Source of the DNA: an uncultured Eubacteriales bacterium
Lineage (GTDB): Bacteria; Bacillota; Clostridia; Christensenellales; Pumilibacteraceae
NCBI GenBank assembly: GCA_900555875.1
Contig: USNB01000081.1
Span: 1-5,969 of the forward strand
Reading direction: 5' to 3'
DNA: 5,969 nucleotides
Within the stretch, counting starts at the first letter, position 1. Each line of letters begins with the position of its first letter. The translations under genes and the position numbers were made by a program. Below, piece after piece: positions 1-5,955 of this stretch. The notes under the pieces were generated by a model. That model had not been told where the DNA came from, ran no database searches, and saw only the letters and a program-made list of their open reading frames with translations.

Positions 1-2855
1 AGCCGTTGTCCCCAATAGAAAACGTGTATGTCTCGGATGACGGCGTCGTAAGCTGGGACGTAGTCGCGGGAGCCAACGCCTATGAGGTCAGAGTGAACGG
101 GACTGCGTTCACGACTACCGATACCGTTTACGACGAGCTGGCAGAGGGGAGCAACAGGGTGCGTGTAAAACCGATAGTTTCAGGCGATACGTCGTATTAC
201 TCCTCGTACAGCGACGAGATCAGCGTCTACATATACTCCGCTCCGAGCAATATCCGTTATGACGGACTGACTTTGAGCTGGGCAGGTAATGCATCATCCT
301 ACGCGGTCACGATCAACGGCAGTGTGAATGAAGTTACGGGCAATACGTTCACATATGATTCGCAAAATCGTGATTTCACAGTGGACATAAAGTCGCTCGG
401 CAACCACACTACGACATACGATTCGGCGGCTGCGTCCGAAGAATTCCACTATCTTTCGCCGATAACCGATCTCATAGTGGAAGACGGCGCCATTAAGTGG
501 GATCCCGTAGAGAACGCCGAGAGCTATCAGATAAGGGTAAACGGCGTAGTACGCGATACGATAACGGAGACGGAATATGCCGCATTGTCATCCGGTACTT
601 CCCTTGATGTGGAAGTAATGCCGGTCAACGAATCTGGCAACTATTTCTCATCATGGTCTGCGACAAAGTCTGTATATATACTCGAAACCCCGACGGTCAG
701 GTGGAATAATGAATTAGAGCTTGACGGCGCGGCAAATAACAATTTTTTGTGGGACGCCGTTAATGCTGCGGACGGATATACCGTAAGGCTTACTTATAAC
801 GGTGAGCTTGTAGATACGTTTACATATTCGTCTAACCAGCGCGATTATTCCAATGCGTACGCGGAGGTGGGCGTATATACCATAGAAGTAAAGGCAAATG
901 CTTCGGCAAATAATGCGGATCAGTATGATTCAAGATATTCGCTCCCTATAACTGTCGAGCGCCTCGCTTCGCCCACGGCAGCGACGGAAGATTTCATTGT
1001 CAGTAACCGCGATAATCTGGCAGAGGGATTCACCGTTAATTTTAACCGCGTGAGCGGTGCTACCGGATATCGTATGTATAAAGACGGAGTAGAGGTCGCA
1101 AGCGCGTATACGACGGGCACATCGCTGTCCGATCGCAACGTTGCCGACGTGACGGAGATAAGCGAACAGCACTATACATACACGATACGCAGCATGGGCG
1201 GGATGCGCACGGTTTCCGGCGCTACCTATGTTGCATTGCCCTGTCTTTCGGCAAATGCGCTGTCGTTCGATATAACGGTACAGGCGAGCCCGCAGTCCCT
1301 TTATATGTCCGATTTTATCCTTTCCTGGTCTCCCGTATCGGGAAGCAACGGTTATACCGTGTCATATTCGGGTAATGCAAATACGGCGCAGACGGAGCGT
1401 TACGATCTGTCTACCCTCAATTCCGGCACTTATAGCGTGTCCGTTTCGGCTCGCGGCAATGGCAGCAATGTACTCGCTTCCAATTCGTCTGCGCCGGTCA
1501 CGATAATAAGGTTGGAGGCTCCTGTTGATATCGAGATAACTTCGGCGGCTAACGGTACGCTCGATTGGACGGACGTCCCTCATGCGACCGGTTATACCGT
1601 ATATCTCGGACTTTCCGAGACGGCGCTCGACACCGATGCATACGAGAATATGTATCAGTACATCACGACCGAGGGTACCGCGCTCAGCATGATAGCCGAT
1701 GCGAATGAATATAACGAAGACGGTACGATCTATTATATGACTTCGCCGGCATCGCCAACGCAGCAGTTCATCAGACTTGCCGCGCCTACGTTCCCCGAAG
1801 GGGCTGTATCAACGAGCACGGAGCTTCGTTGGAATGCTCCTTCAAACGTCAATACGTCCGAATATACTCCGGTCTATTCGATCTATTCGGACGTGGATAC
1901 GGAGATAGAAGGCGCGACCGTGAACGGTACTCGCTATGATATCTCTTATCTCGATGGAGGCGTCGCGTACACTTTTTACGTCAAAGCCATAGGTAACGAT
2001 ACTCGTTACCTTGACAGCGAATTGTCTGCCGTGTATACTGTATATAAGCTGTCCGCTCCGGAGATCGTCGTGCAGGATAATATGTATACATGGTCGGGAG
2101 TGACCAATGCAAGTTCGTATTATCTTGAAATAGACGGCGCTCGCGTCAGCGACGAATTCCATGTCTCCGGAAGCACATATTCGTACACGCCGCGATTCAC
2201 TACGGCGGGCGATCATACGGTGATACTTCGTGCGGTGGGCGACGGCAGATACACGCTGGACAGCGCAAACTATACGCTTGTGCAGCGCGCGGAGATATTG
2301 CAGACGCCCGAAATAACGTTTGAATACTCTTCCGAAAATTATGTAGTGAACGGCAGCGTCACGGTAACTGTGACGGAGCCCGTTCCGCATAATAACGGAT
2401 ATCAGTACGAAGTAGCCGGTACGAGTGCGACATCGCATTCCGAAACGTATACTCGCACGATAAGCAACACGGGAAGCTATGTGATCCGCGTGCGCGCAAA
2501 CGGCGGAACGATAGAGGACGGTATCTATTATATCGATTCTCTATATGTCGGCGGAAATTCGGCATATACGCTCATACTCCTCGGCACTCCGTCCGCTTCG
2601 TCATTCCGCATAAATACCGGCGGTGTGATCTCATGGGATGCGGTGTCCGGCAGCTATGGCTATGATTACGAAATATCGTATGACGGCGGTGCATATTCCG
2701 AGACGATCCATCGTCCCGCAGCGGCGCTTGACCCCATCGACAACTTTAGGCAATATCGCACCATAAGCATTCGGGTAAGGGCAAGCGGCAATGGCGTGAA
2801 CACCGTTTCGTCCGAATGGGTGACGTGGACGTGGACAAATTCTTCTTATAGCGGA
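1..2855 (+). repeat. Array of about eleven divergent FN3-like protein modules
   Basis: Module borders were set by eye at a recurring hinge, usually a hydrophobic residue (often Leu), then a variable residue, Ala/Ser/Thr and Pro (SAP, SP, ETP, ASP, EAP, AAP, SAP, QTP, GTP). Approximate nucleotide borders are 1-236, 237-455, 456-683, 684-965, 966-1283, 1284-1514, 1515-1778, 1779-2051, 2052-2300, 2301-2582 and 2583-2855. The repetition is at the protein level. The DNA copies are strongly diverged, with only short shared runs such as those encoding GYTV near 774, 1350 and 1590, so this is an old array rather than a fresh tandem duplication. The fifth module (966-1283) is the longest and lacks the usual Trp core, so it may be a variant fold. 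Borders are good to perhaps five residues. Confidence 0.75.
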
Positions 2856-2858
2856 TGA
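1..2858 (+). CDS. Multi-module FN3-like repeat surface protein, 5'-truncated
   Basis: The reading frame is open from the window edge (first full codon at 3) to TGA at 2856-2858, giving about 951 visible residues. A TTG at 6 is only the first in-frame start-like codon, so the true N-terminus and any signal peptide lie upstream. The protein is built of about eleven FN3-like modules of 73-106 residues. Each has a Trp-containing B-strand motif (SWDVV, KWDPVENA, LWDAVNAA, SWSPVSG, DWTDV, YTWSGV, SWDAVSG) followed by a Tyr strand and often an NG turn (YEVRVNG, YQIRVNG, GYTV three times). Several modules end in a signature such as KAIGNDTRYLDS, RAVGDGRYTLDS or RASGNGVNTVSS. It is rich in Ser, Thr, Tyr, Asp and Asn, with a single Cys seen (near residue 413 counting from the TTG), as expected for an extracellular protein. 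FN3-like arrays usually act as spacers or binding modules on surface proteins or enzymes. The C-terminus (WTWTNSSYSG) shows no LPXTG motif, membrane helix or charged tail. The exact function is unknown, and any catalytic or adhesive domain would be upstream. Confidence 0.85.
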   Translation, partial: PLSPIENVYVSDDGVVSWDVVAGANAYEVRVNGTAFTTTDTVYDELAEGSNRVRVKPIVSGDTSYYSSYSDEISVYIYSAPSNIRYDGLTLSWAGNASSYAVTINGSVNEVTGNTFTYDSQNRDFTVDIKSLGNHTTTYDSAAASEEFHYLSPITDLIVEDGAIKWDPVENAESYQIRVNGVVRDTITETEYAALSSGTSLDVEVMPVNESGNYFSSWSATKSVYILETPTVRWNNELELDGAANNNFLWDAVNAADGYTVRLTYNGELVDTFTYSSNQRDYSNAYAEVGVYTIEVKANASANNADQYDSRYSLPITVERLASPTAATEDFIVSNRDNLAEGFTVNFNRVSGATGYRMYKDGVEVASAYTTGTSLSDRNVADVTEISEQHYTYTIRSMGGMRTVSGATYVALPCLSANALSFDITVQASPQSLYMSDFILSWSPVSGSNGYTVSYSGNANTAQTERYDLSTLNSGTYSVSVSARGNGSNVLASNSSAPVTIIRLEAPVDIEITSAANGTLDWTDVPHATGYTVYLGLSETALDTDAYENMYQYITTEGTALSMIADANEYNEDGTIYYMTSPASPTQQFIRLAAPTFPEGAVSTSTELRWNAPSNVNTSEYTPVYSIYSDVDTEIEGATVNGTRYDISYLDGGVAYTFYVKAIGNDTRYLDSELSAVYTVYKLSAPEIVVQDNMYTWSGVTNASSYYLEIDGARVSDEFHVSGSTYSYTPRFTTAGDHTVILRAVGDGRYTLDSANYTLVQRAEILQTPEITFEYSSENYVVNGSVTVTVTEPVPHNNGYQYEVAGTSATSHSETYTRTISNTGSYVIRVRANGGTIEDGIYYIDSLYVGGNSAYTLILLGTPSASSFRINTGGVISWDAVSGSYGYDYEISYDGGAYSETIHRPAAALDPIDNFRQYRTISIRVRASGNGVNTVSSEWVTWTWTNSSYSG

Positions 2859-3643
2859 TATTGATCGATATACTCTTGAATTTCCTGTTGCAAGTCGTAT
2901 TTACGATAGGCGTTATCGTGCTTTTCGGTTTCCTGATAGCGCTCTGCAACAGGAAATTCTATGCCAACTTTGGGGGAGCAGGCACTGCCGTGTGTTATAT
3001 TACGGGGTCCATAGGAACGCCCATACATGAACTGTCGCACGCGCTGTTCTGTCTCTTGTTCGGGCACAAGATAATAGAGATCAAACTGTTTCAGATCAAT
3101 TCGGATGACGGTACGCTCGGATATGTGCGGCATACATATAACCCCAAGAACATATACCAGCGGATAGGAAATTTCTTTATAGGAGTCGCTCCGATAATCG
3201 TGATCTCCGCATTGCTGTTCTTGCTCGCATGGCTGCTTTTGCCGTCGTTTGTCGATGTGCTCGGGAGAGTGCCCGCTCAGGCGGATCCGGATGAACCATT
3301 GAGCGTTTTTCGCTTTGTTCCGTCGGTTATCGCTGCGTTTTTCTCGCTTATCGTATCATGGCAATGGTGGGTATTCTTCATTGTTGGGACGTTTCTTGCA
3401 TTGCATATGACGCTAAGCGGTGCGGATATCAAAAACGCTCTCGGCGGGATATTGTTTCTTTTGATAGTCATCCTTATTGTCGATGTGGTCGTGGGGCTTA
3501 TCAGCGGAAATGCGCTTTCGGCAATGACGGGTGGCATAATGAGCGCGGGAATGGGGCTGTTCTGCTTTTTGCTTCTTGCTCTCATGATATCTGTGATCGC
3601 TTTATTGCTCTCGTTCCTTGCTCGTTTACGTCGCAAAAGTTGA
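2855..3643 (+). CDS. Polytopic membrane protein with HExxH motif, probable M50-like metalloprotease
   Basis: This 262-residue protein has about six hydrophobic segments, roughly at residues 7-30, 45-70, 107-130, 153-183, 197-217 and 228-256, and a basic C-terminus (RLRRKS) likely to face the cytoplasm. The second segment contains HELSH (H58, E59, H62) preceded by GTPI, the arrangement of the zinc-binding helix in membrane-embedded site-2 proteases (M50). A GNFFIGVAP stretch near 105-113 and an Asp in SGADIKNALGG (D191) near a later membrane segment could match the conserved glycine region and the third zinc ligand of that family, but this is inference. The ATG overlaps the TGA of the repeat-protein gene in ATGA and no Shine-Dalgarno sequence is evident upstream, which points to translational coupling. 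That context suggests a role in processing, release or quality control of the surface protein or of a membrane regulator. It could instead be a non-proteolytic M50-like protein. A terminator follows 20 nt after the stop. Confidence 0.75.
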   Translation: MILIDILLNFLLQVVFTIGVIVLFGFLIALCNRKFYANFGGAGTAVCYITGSIGTPIHELSHALFCLLFGHKIIEIKLFQINSDDGTLGYVRHTYNPKNIYQRIGNFFIGVAPIIVISALLFLLAWLLLPSFVDVLGRVPAQADPDEPLSVFRFVPSVIAAFFSLIVSWQWWVFFIVGTFLALHMTLSGADIKNALGGILFLLIVILIVDVVVGLISGNALSAMTGGIMSAGMGLFCFLLLALMISVIALLLSFLARLRRKS

Positions 3644-3663
3644 TCTTGAATTTTCCTTCGACC

Positions 3664-3692
3664 CCGGACCGGCGTTCCCGCCGGTCCGGTTT
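3664..3692 (+). terminator. Rho-independent terminator closing the surface-protein/protease unit
   Basis: A perfect 11-bp GC-rich stem (CCGGACCGGCG at 3664-3674 pairing with CGCCGGTCCGG at 3679-3689) closes a 4-base TTCC loop and is followed by TTTGTGTGT. It lies 20 nt after the stop codon at 3643. The T tract is short and interrupted by G, but the stem is very strong. It should separate this unit from the methyltransferase gene. Confidence 0.85.
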
Positions 3693-3705
3693 GTGTGTAT
3701 CCGTC

Positions 3706-3732
3706 ATTATTTTACCTCGATTATTTTACCTC
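3706..3732 (+). repeat. 13-bp direct repeat upstream of the methyltransferase promoter
   Basis: ATTATTTTACCTC occurs twice, at 3706-3718 and 3720-3732, separated by one base, giving a 14-bp period. Looser relatives follow (ATTTTCATCCC at 3733, ATTCTACCC at 3753). The block sits 31 bp upstream of the -35 box at 3763, where an activator or repressor could bind. It may also be simple slippage in an AT-rich spacer; no known operator is recognised. Confidence 0.6.
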
Positions 3733-3762
3733 ATTTTCATCCCAGCCACATCATTCTACCCT

Positions 3763-3791
3763 TTGACACCGCCGCGCAAACGTCGTATAAT
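3763..3791 (+). promoter_or_regulatory. Perfect sigma-A promoter for the methyltransferase gene
   Basis: TTGACA at 3763-3768 and TATAAT at 3786-3791 are exact consensus hexamers with the optimal 17-bp spacer. A start about 7 nt after the -10 box falls at position 3798, the A of the ATG chosen for the gene. That leaves no room for a 5' leader or a Shine-Dalgarno site, so a leaderless transcript is predicted. Confidence 0.88.
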
Positions 3792-3797
3792 ATGCTT

Positions 3798-4550
3798 ATG
3801 GATAATACCGAAAAATTCACGGGGAAGGCGGACGGATACGAGAAGTTTCGGCCGTCATACCCGAAAGAACTGTATGCGTTCATGACGCGCACGTTCGGGC
3901 TGGACGAGCGCTCATGCATAGCGGATATCGGCGCGGGGACGGGGAAGTTCGCGCGGCCGCTCATCGAGGCGGGCATGAACGTAACGTGCGTCGAGCCTAA
4001 CCGCGACATGCTCGGCGTGCTTTCGTCGCGCTTCGGTATGTACCCGAATTTCGCATACGTTTGCGCAGCCGCGGAACATACGACGCTTCCGCCCGCGTCC
4101 GTCGACCTCATAACGGCGGCGCAGGCGTTCCATTGGTTCGACCGCACGGCGTTCAAAGCGGAGTGCGGCAGGGTATTGCGCCCGGGCGGGAAAGTGCTCC
4201 TCGTGTGGAACATGCGCTCGCCGAGCGCGCTTCGGGACGAGCTGTTCGGGATGATCAAGGCGTTCTGTCCCGCGTTCCGTGGCTTTTCGGGCGGCATAAA
4301 TGACGATCCGTCGCAGTTCGACGATTTCTTCCGCGGCAGATGCGATACGGTCTCATTCCCGAACGACGCGGTGTTTTCGTCTGCCGGGGAGTTCGTCGGG
4401 CGCAGCATGTCGTCCTCTTACGCTCCGCAGCCGGGAGAAGGTGCATACGAAGCATTCAGGGACGCCCTCACCGACTTCTTTGTCCGCCGTTCGTCTGGCG
4501 GAAAATTGACGATCCATACGAATGCGACGGCGTTTTACGGCGAAGTATGA
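3798..4550 (+). CDS. Class I SAM-dependent methyltransferase
   Basis: This 250-residue soluble protein has the Rossmann-like methyltransferase fold. Motif I is ADIGAGTGKF (residues 42-51), the S-adenosylmethionine-binding glycine loop. An acidic residue after strand 2 (E66 in CVEPN) probably contacts the SAM ribose. DLITAAQAFHWF (103-114) is the motif around strand 4, and RVLRPGGKVLLVWN (125-138) is the strand 5 region. The N-terminal KADGYEKFRPSYP stretch is typical of small-molecule or lipid-type methyltransferases of the Methyltransf_11/25 group. The substrate cannot be told from sequence. ATG 3798 was chosen because the -10 box ends at 3791, so transcription should begin at about 3798. 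An ATG two codons earlier (3792) is the alternative but would precede the predicted mRNA start. The frame is open upstream to 3618, but that extension runs through the terminator and promoter and is not credible. G+C is higher than in the preceding genes. No terminator is seen after the stop, so read-through into the dehydrogenase gene is possible. Confidence 0.88.
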   Translation: MDNTEKFTGKADGYEKFRPSYPKELYAFMTRTFGLDERSCIADIGAGTGKFARPLIEAGMNVTCVEPNRDMLGVLSSRFGMYPNFAYVCAAAEHTTLPPASVDLITAAQAFHWFDRTAFKAECGRVLRPGGKVLLVWNMRSPSALRDELFGMIKAFCPAFRGFSGGINDDPSQFDDFFRGRCDTVSFPNDAVFSSAGEFVGRSMSSSYAPQPGEGAYEAFRDALTDFFVRRSSGGKLTIHTNATAFYGEV

Positions 4551-4587
4551 TACCCGTTACGCATGACGGCATATGCGATATAAGTAT

Positions 4588-4616
4588 TTGACATAATGCC
4601 GTGCCCGCCGTATAAT
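4588..4616 (+). promoter_or_regulatory. Perfect sigma-A promoter for the alcohol dehydrogenase gene
   Basis: TTGACA at 4588-4593 and TATAAT at 4611-4616 match consensus exactly with a 17-bp spacer. The predicted start near 4623 gives a leader of about 33 nt before the ATG at 4656. A short palindrome, GCATATGC (4569-4576), lies 11 bp upstream of the -35 box and could be an operator half, though it may be chance. The promoter shows that the gene can be expressed independently of the methyltransferase. Confidence 0.88.
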
Positions 4617-4641
4617 TTAGGTAAATATAAAGAGTATTATC

Positions 4642-4647
4642 AAGGAG
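4642..4647 (+). promoter_or_regulatory. Ribosome binding site that fixes the dehydrogenase start
   Basis: AAGGAG lies 8 nt before ATG 4656, with a second partial site (AAGGA, 4650-4654) right behind it. This strong site decides for ATG 4656 against the in-frame ATG at 4596, which lies inside the promoter spacer and cannot be on the mRNA. Confidence 0.9.
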
Positions 4648-4655
4648 ATAAGGAC

Positions 4656-5822
4656 ATGCTGGGAAATTTTACCTATTGTAACCCCACGAAGTTATACTTC
4701 GGCAAGAATGCGCTTGACTCGCTCGAGGGCGAGCTTGCGAAATACGGCAAGAACGTGCTGCTCGTCTATGGCGGCGGCTCGATAAAGAAGAACGGCATTT
4801 ACGATAAAGTGATCGCCATACTGAAAAAGTGCGGCAAGAACGTGTTCGAGGATGCGGGCGTCATGCCCAACCCGACGGTGGAGAAGCTGTACGAAGGCGT
4901 CGAGCGTGCGAGAGCCGCGAAAGCGGACTTCATCCTCGCTGTAGGCGGCGGCTCGGTGTGCGATTACTCCAAAGCGGTATCCATTTCCGTGCACTGCGAC
5001 GAGGATCCGTGGGATAAGTATTTCGTGCGCTGGGAAGAACCTTCCTGCGAGATAGTGCCCGTCGGCTGCGTGCTCACGATGGTGGGCACGGGCAGCGAGA
5101 TGAACGGCGGATCGGTCATTACAAACCATAAGGCGAAGATGAAGGTAGGCCACGTGTTCGGGGAAGAGGTATTCCCGAAGTTCTCCGTGCTCGATCCCGA
5201 ATTCACGTACACGCTTCCCAAATACCAGATGGTCGCGGGCATATACGACATATTCAACCATATCTGCGAGCAGTATTTCTCGGGCGAGGACGACAATACG
5301 AGCGACTACATCTCCGAGGGGCTTATGCGCTCCGTCGTGCACAGCTCGCGCATAGCCGTCAAAGAGCCGACGAATTACGAGGCGCGCAGCAACATCATGT
5401 GGACCGCCACGTGGGCGCTCAACACGCTCGTCGCCAAGGGCAAGACCACCGATTGGGAAGTGCATATGCTCGGTCAGGCGGTGGGCGCTCATACTGACGC
5501 CACTCACGGCATGACGCTTGCGGCGGTATCCCTGCCGTATTACCGTATGATAATGCCGTACGGTCTTAAGAAGTTCGTGCGCTTTGCCGAGAACGTATGG
5601 AACGTTTCGCCCGAGGGCAAGACTGACGAGCAGATCGCCGGCGAAGGTCTCGCCGCCATGGAAAGCTGGATGCGCGAGTTAGGTCTCGTGATGAACATCA
5701 CCGACCTCGGCGCGGACGCCGATATGATCGACGGTCTCGTTAAGAGCACGCTCATCATGGAAGGCGGCTATAAGGTGCTCACCGAGGACGACGTCAGAAA
5801 GATCTTCGCCGAGAGCCTATAA
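4656..5822 (+). CDS. Iron-containing alcohol dehydrogenase (butanol dehydrogenase / YqhD-like)
   Basis: This 388-residue cytosolic protein has the usual length for group III (iron-dependent) alcohol dehydrogenases and resembles clostridial BdhA/BdhB and E. coli YqhD from end to end. These enzymes interconvert aldehydes and alcohols with NAD(P)H, often to dispose of reducing power in fermentation or to detoxify aldehydes. The N-terminal Rossmann half has YGGGSIKKNG (38-47), the place where YqhD-type enzymes bind the cofactor phosphate, suggesting NADPH, then GGGSVCDYSK (97-106) and TGSEMN (145-150). The helical half carries the four expected metal ligands: D198 and H202 (YDIFNHICEQY), H270 (EVHMLGQ) and H284 (DATHGMTL), at the family spacing of 4 and 14 residues. 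The residue four after H270 is Gln (Q274), where FucO, YqhD and BdhA have His. Own promoter and strong ribosome site upstream and a terminator downstream make it a single-gene unit. Natural substrate is not predictable. Confidence 0.93.
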   Translation: MLGNFTYCNPTKLYFGKNALDSLEGELAKYGKNVLLVYGGGSIKKNGIYDKVIAILKKCGKNVFEDAGVMPNPTVEKLYEGVERARAAKADFILAVGGGSVCDYSKAVSISVHCDEDPWDKYFVRWEEPSCEIVPVGCVLTMVGTGSEMNGGSVITNHKAKMKVGHVFGEEVFPKFSVLDPEFTYTLPKYQMVAGIYDIFNHICEQYFSGEDDNTSDYISEGLMRSVVHSSRIAVKEPTNYEARSNIMWTATWALNTLVAKGKTTDWEVHMLGQAVGAHTDATHGMTLAAVSLPYYRMIMPYGLKKFVRFAENVWNVSPEGKTDEQIAGEGLAAMESWMRELGLVMNITDLGADADMIDGLVKSTLIMEGGYKVLTEDDVRKIFAESL

Positions 5823-5879
5823 GCCTCCGGCTATCCCTTCGCGCCGCATGGCGCATGTCAAATAGCTATATAATGACAC

Positions 5880-5921
5880 GACCACCCCGGGTAAAAACGC
5901 GACCCTGGGTGGTCATATTTT
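5880..5921 (+). terminator. Rho-independent terminator after the dehydrogenase gene
   Basis: GACCACCCCGGGT (5880-5892) pairs with ACCCTGGGTGGTC (5902-5914) over 13 positions with one mismatch, around a 9-base loop, followed by ATATTTT. It lies 57 nt after the stop codon. The intervening stretch (5823-5879) holds a small GCGCC/GGCGC hairpin (5841-5854) and no gene. Confidence 0.8.
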
Positions 5922-5955
5922 ACAACAATTTTACACGGAGTTTACAAGATAAAAT
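5919..5955 (+). promoter_or_regulatory. Three 11-bp-phased TTTACA repeats with a -10-like element, possible PhoP/OmpR-type regulator site
   Basis: TTTACA occurs at 5919-5924, 5930-5935 and 5941-5946, each separated by 5 bases, an exact 11-bp period. TAAAAT at 5950-5955 could be a -10 box, with no consensus -35 at the right distance. Response regulators of the OmpR family, including PhoP of Bacillus subtilis (TTAACA-like boxes about 11 bp apart), bind such tandem hexamers just upstream of -10 boxes of activated promoters. The match to PhoP is inference. The target gene would lie beyond the right edge of the window; no start with a ribosome site is visible before 5969. Confidence 0.5.

Noticed and set aside
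6..8. TTG at position 6 as the real start of the repeat protein
   Set aside because: The frame is open to the window edge, the first module is already under way, there is no signal peptide, and too little sequence precedes it to hold a ribosome site.
1842..2438. Reverse-strand open frame of 198 codons opposite the FN3-like array
   Set aside because: The opposite strand encodes well-conserved FN3-like modules. The reverse protein is Arg/Ile-rich with no domain pattern.
2822..2836. Short GACGTG tandem repeat near the end of the repeat-protein gene
   Set aside because: Only two and a half 6-bp units, encoding an alternating Thr-Trp strand. It is explained by the protein and too short to be a meaningful repeat locus.
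3618..3797. Upstream extension of the methyltransferase reading frame to an ATG at 3618
   Set aside because: It would overlap the end of the membrane-protein gene and run through a strong terminator and a perfect promoter. The extra residues show no domain, and homology-like sequence begins only after 3798.
4560..4577. CGCAT/ATGCG hairpin after the methyltransferase gene as a terminator
   Set aside because: The stem is only 5 bp and no T tract follows.
4596..4655. Upstream extension of the dehydrogenase to an ATG at 4596
   Set aside because: That ATG lies between the -35 and -10 boxes and so is not transcribed from this promoter; a strong AAGGAG precedes ATG 4656, where the family-typical N-terminus begins.
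4692..5507. Long reverse-strand open frame of 271 codons opposite the dehydrogenase gene
   Set aside because: It is a shadow of codon bias in a clear real gene. Its protein is rich in Arg and His without a recognisable domain, and no promoter or ribosome site supports it.
5856..5878. TATAAT at 5869-5874 and a TGTCA/TGACA inverted repeat around it
   Set aside because: No -35 element lies at a suitable distance, the arms are only 5 bp, and any transcript would run straight into the terminator hairpin at 5880.
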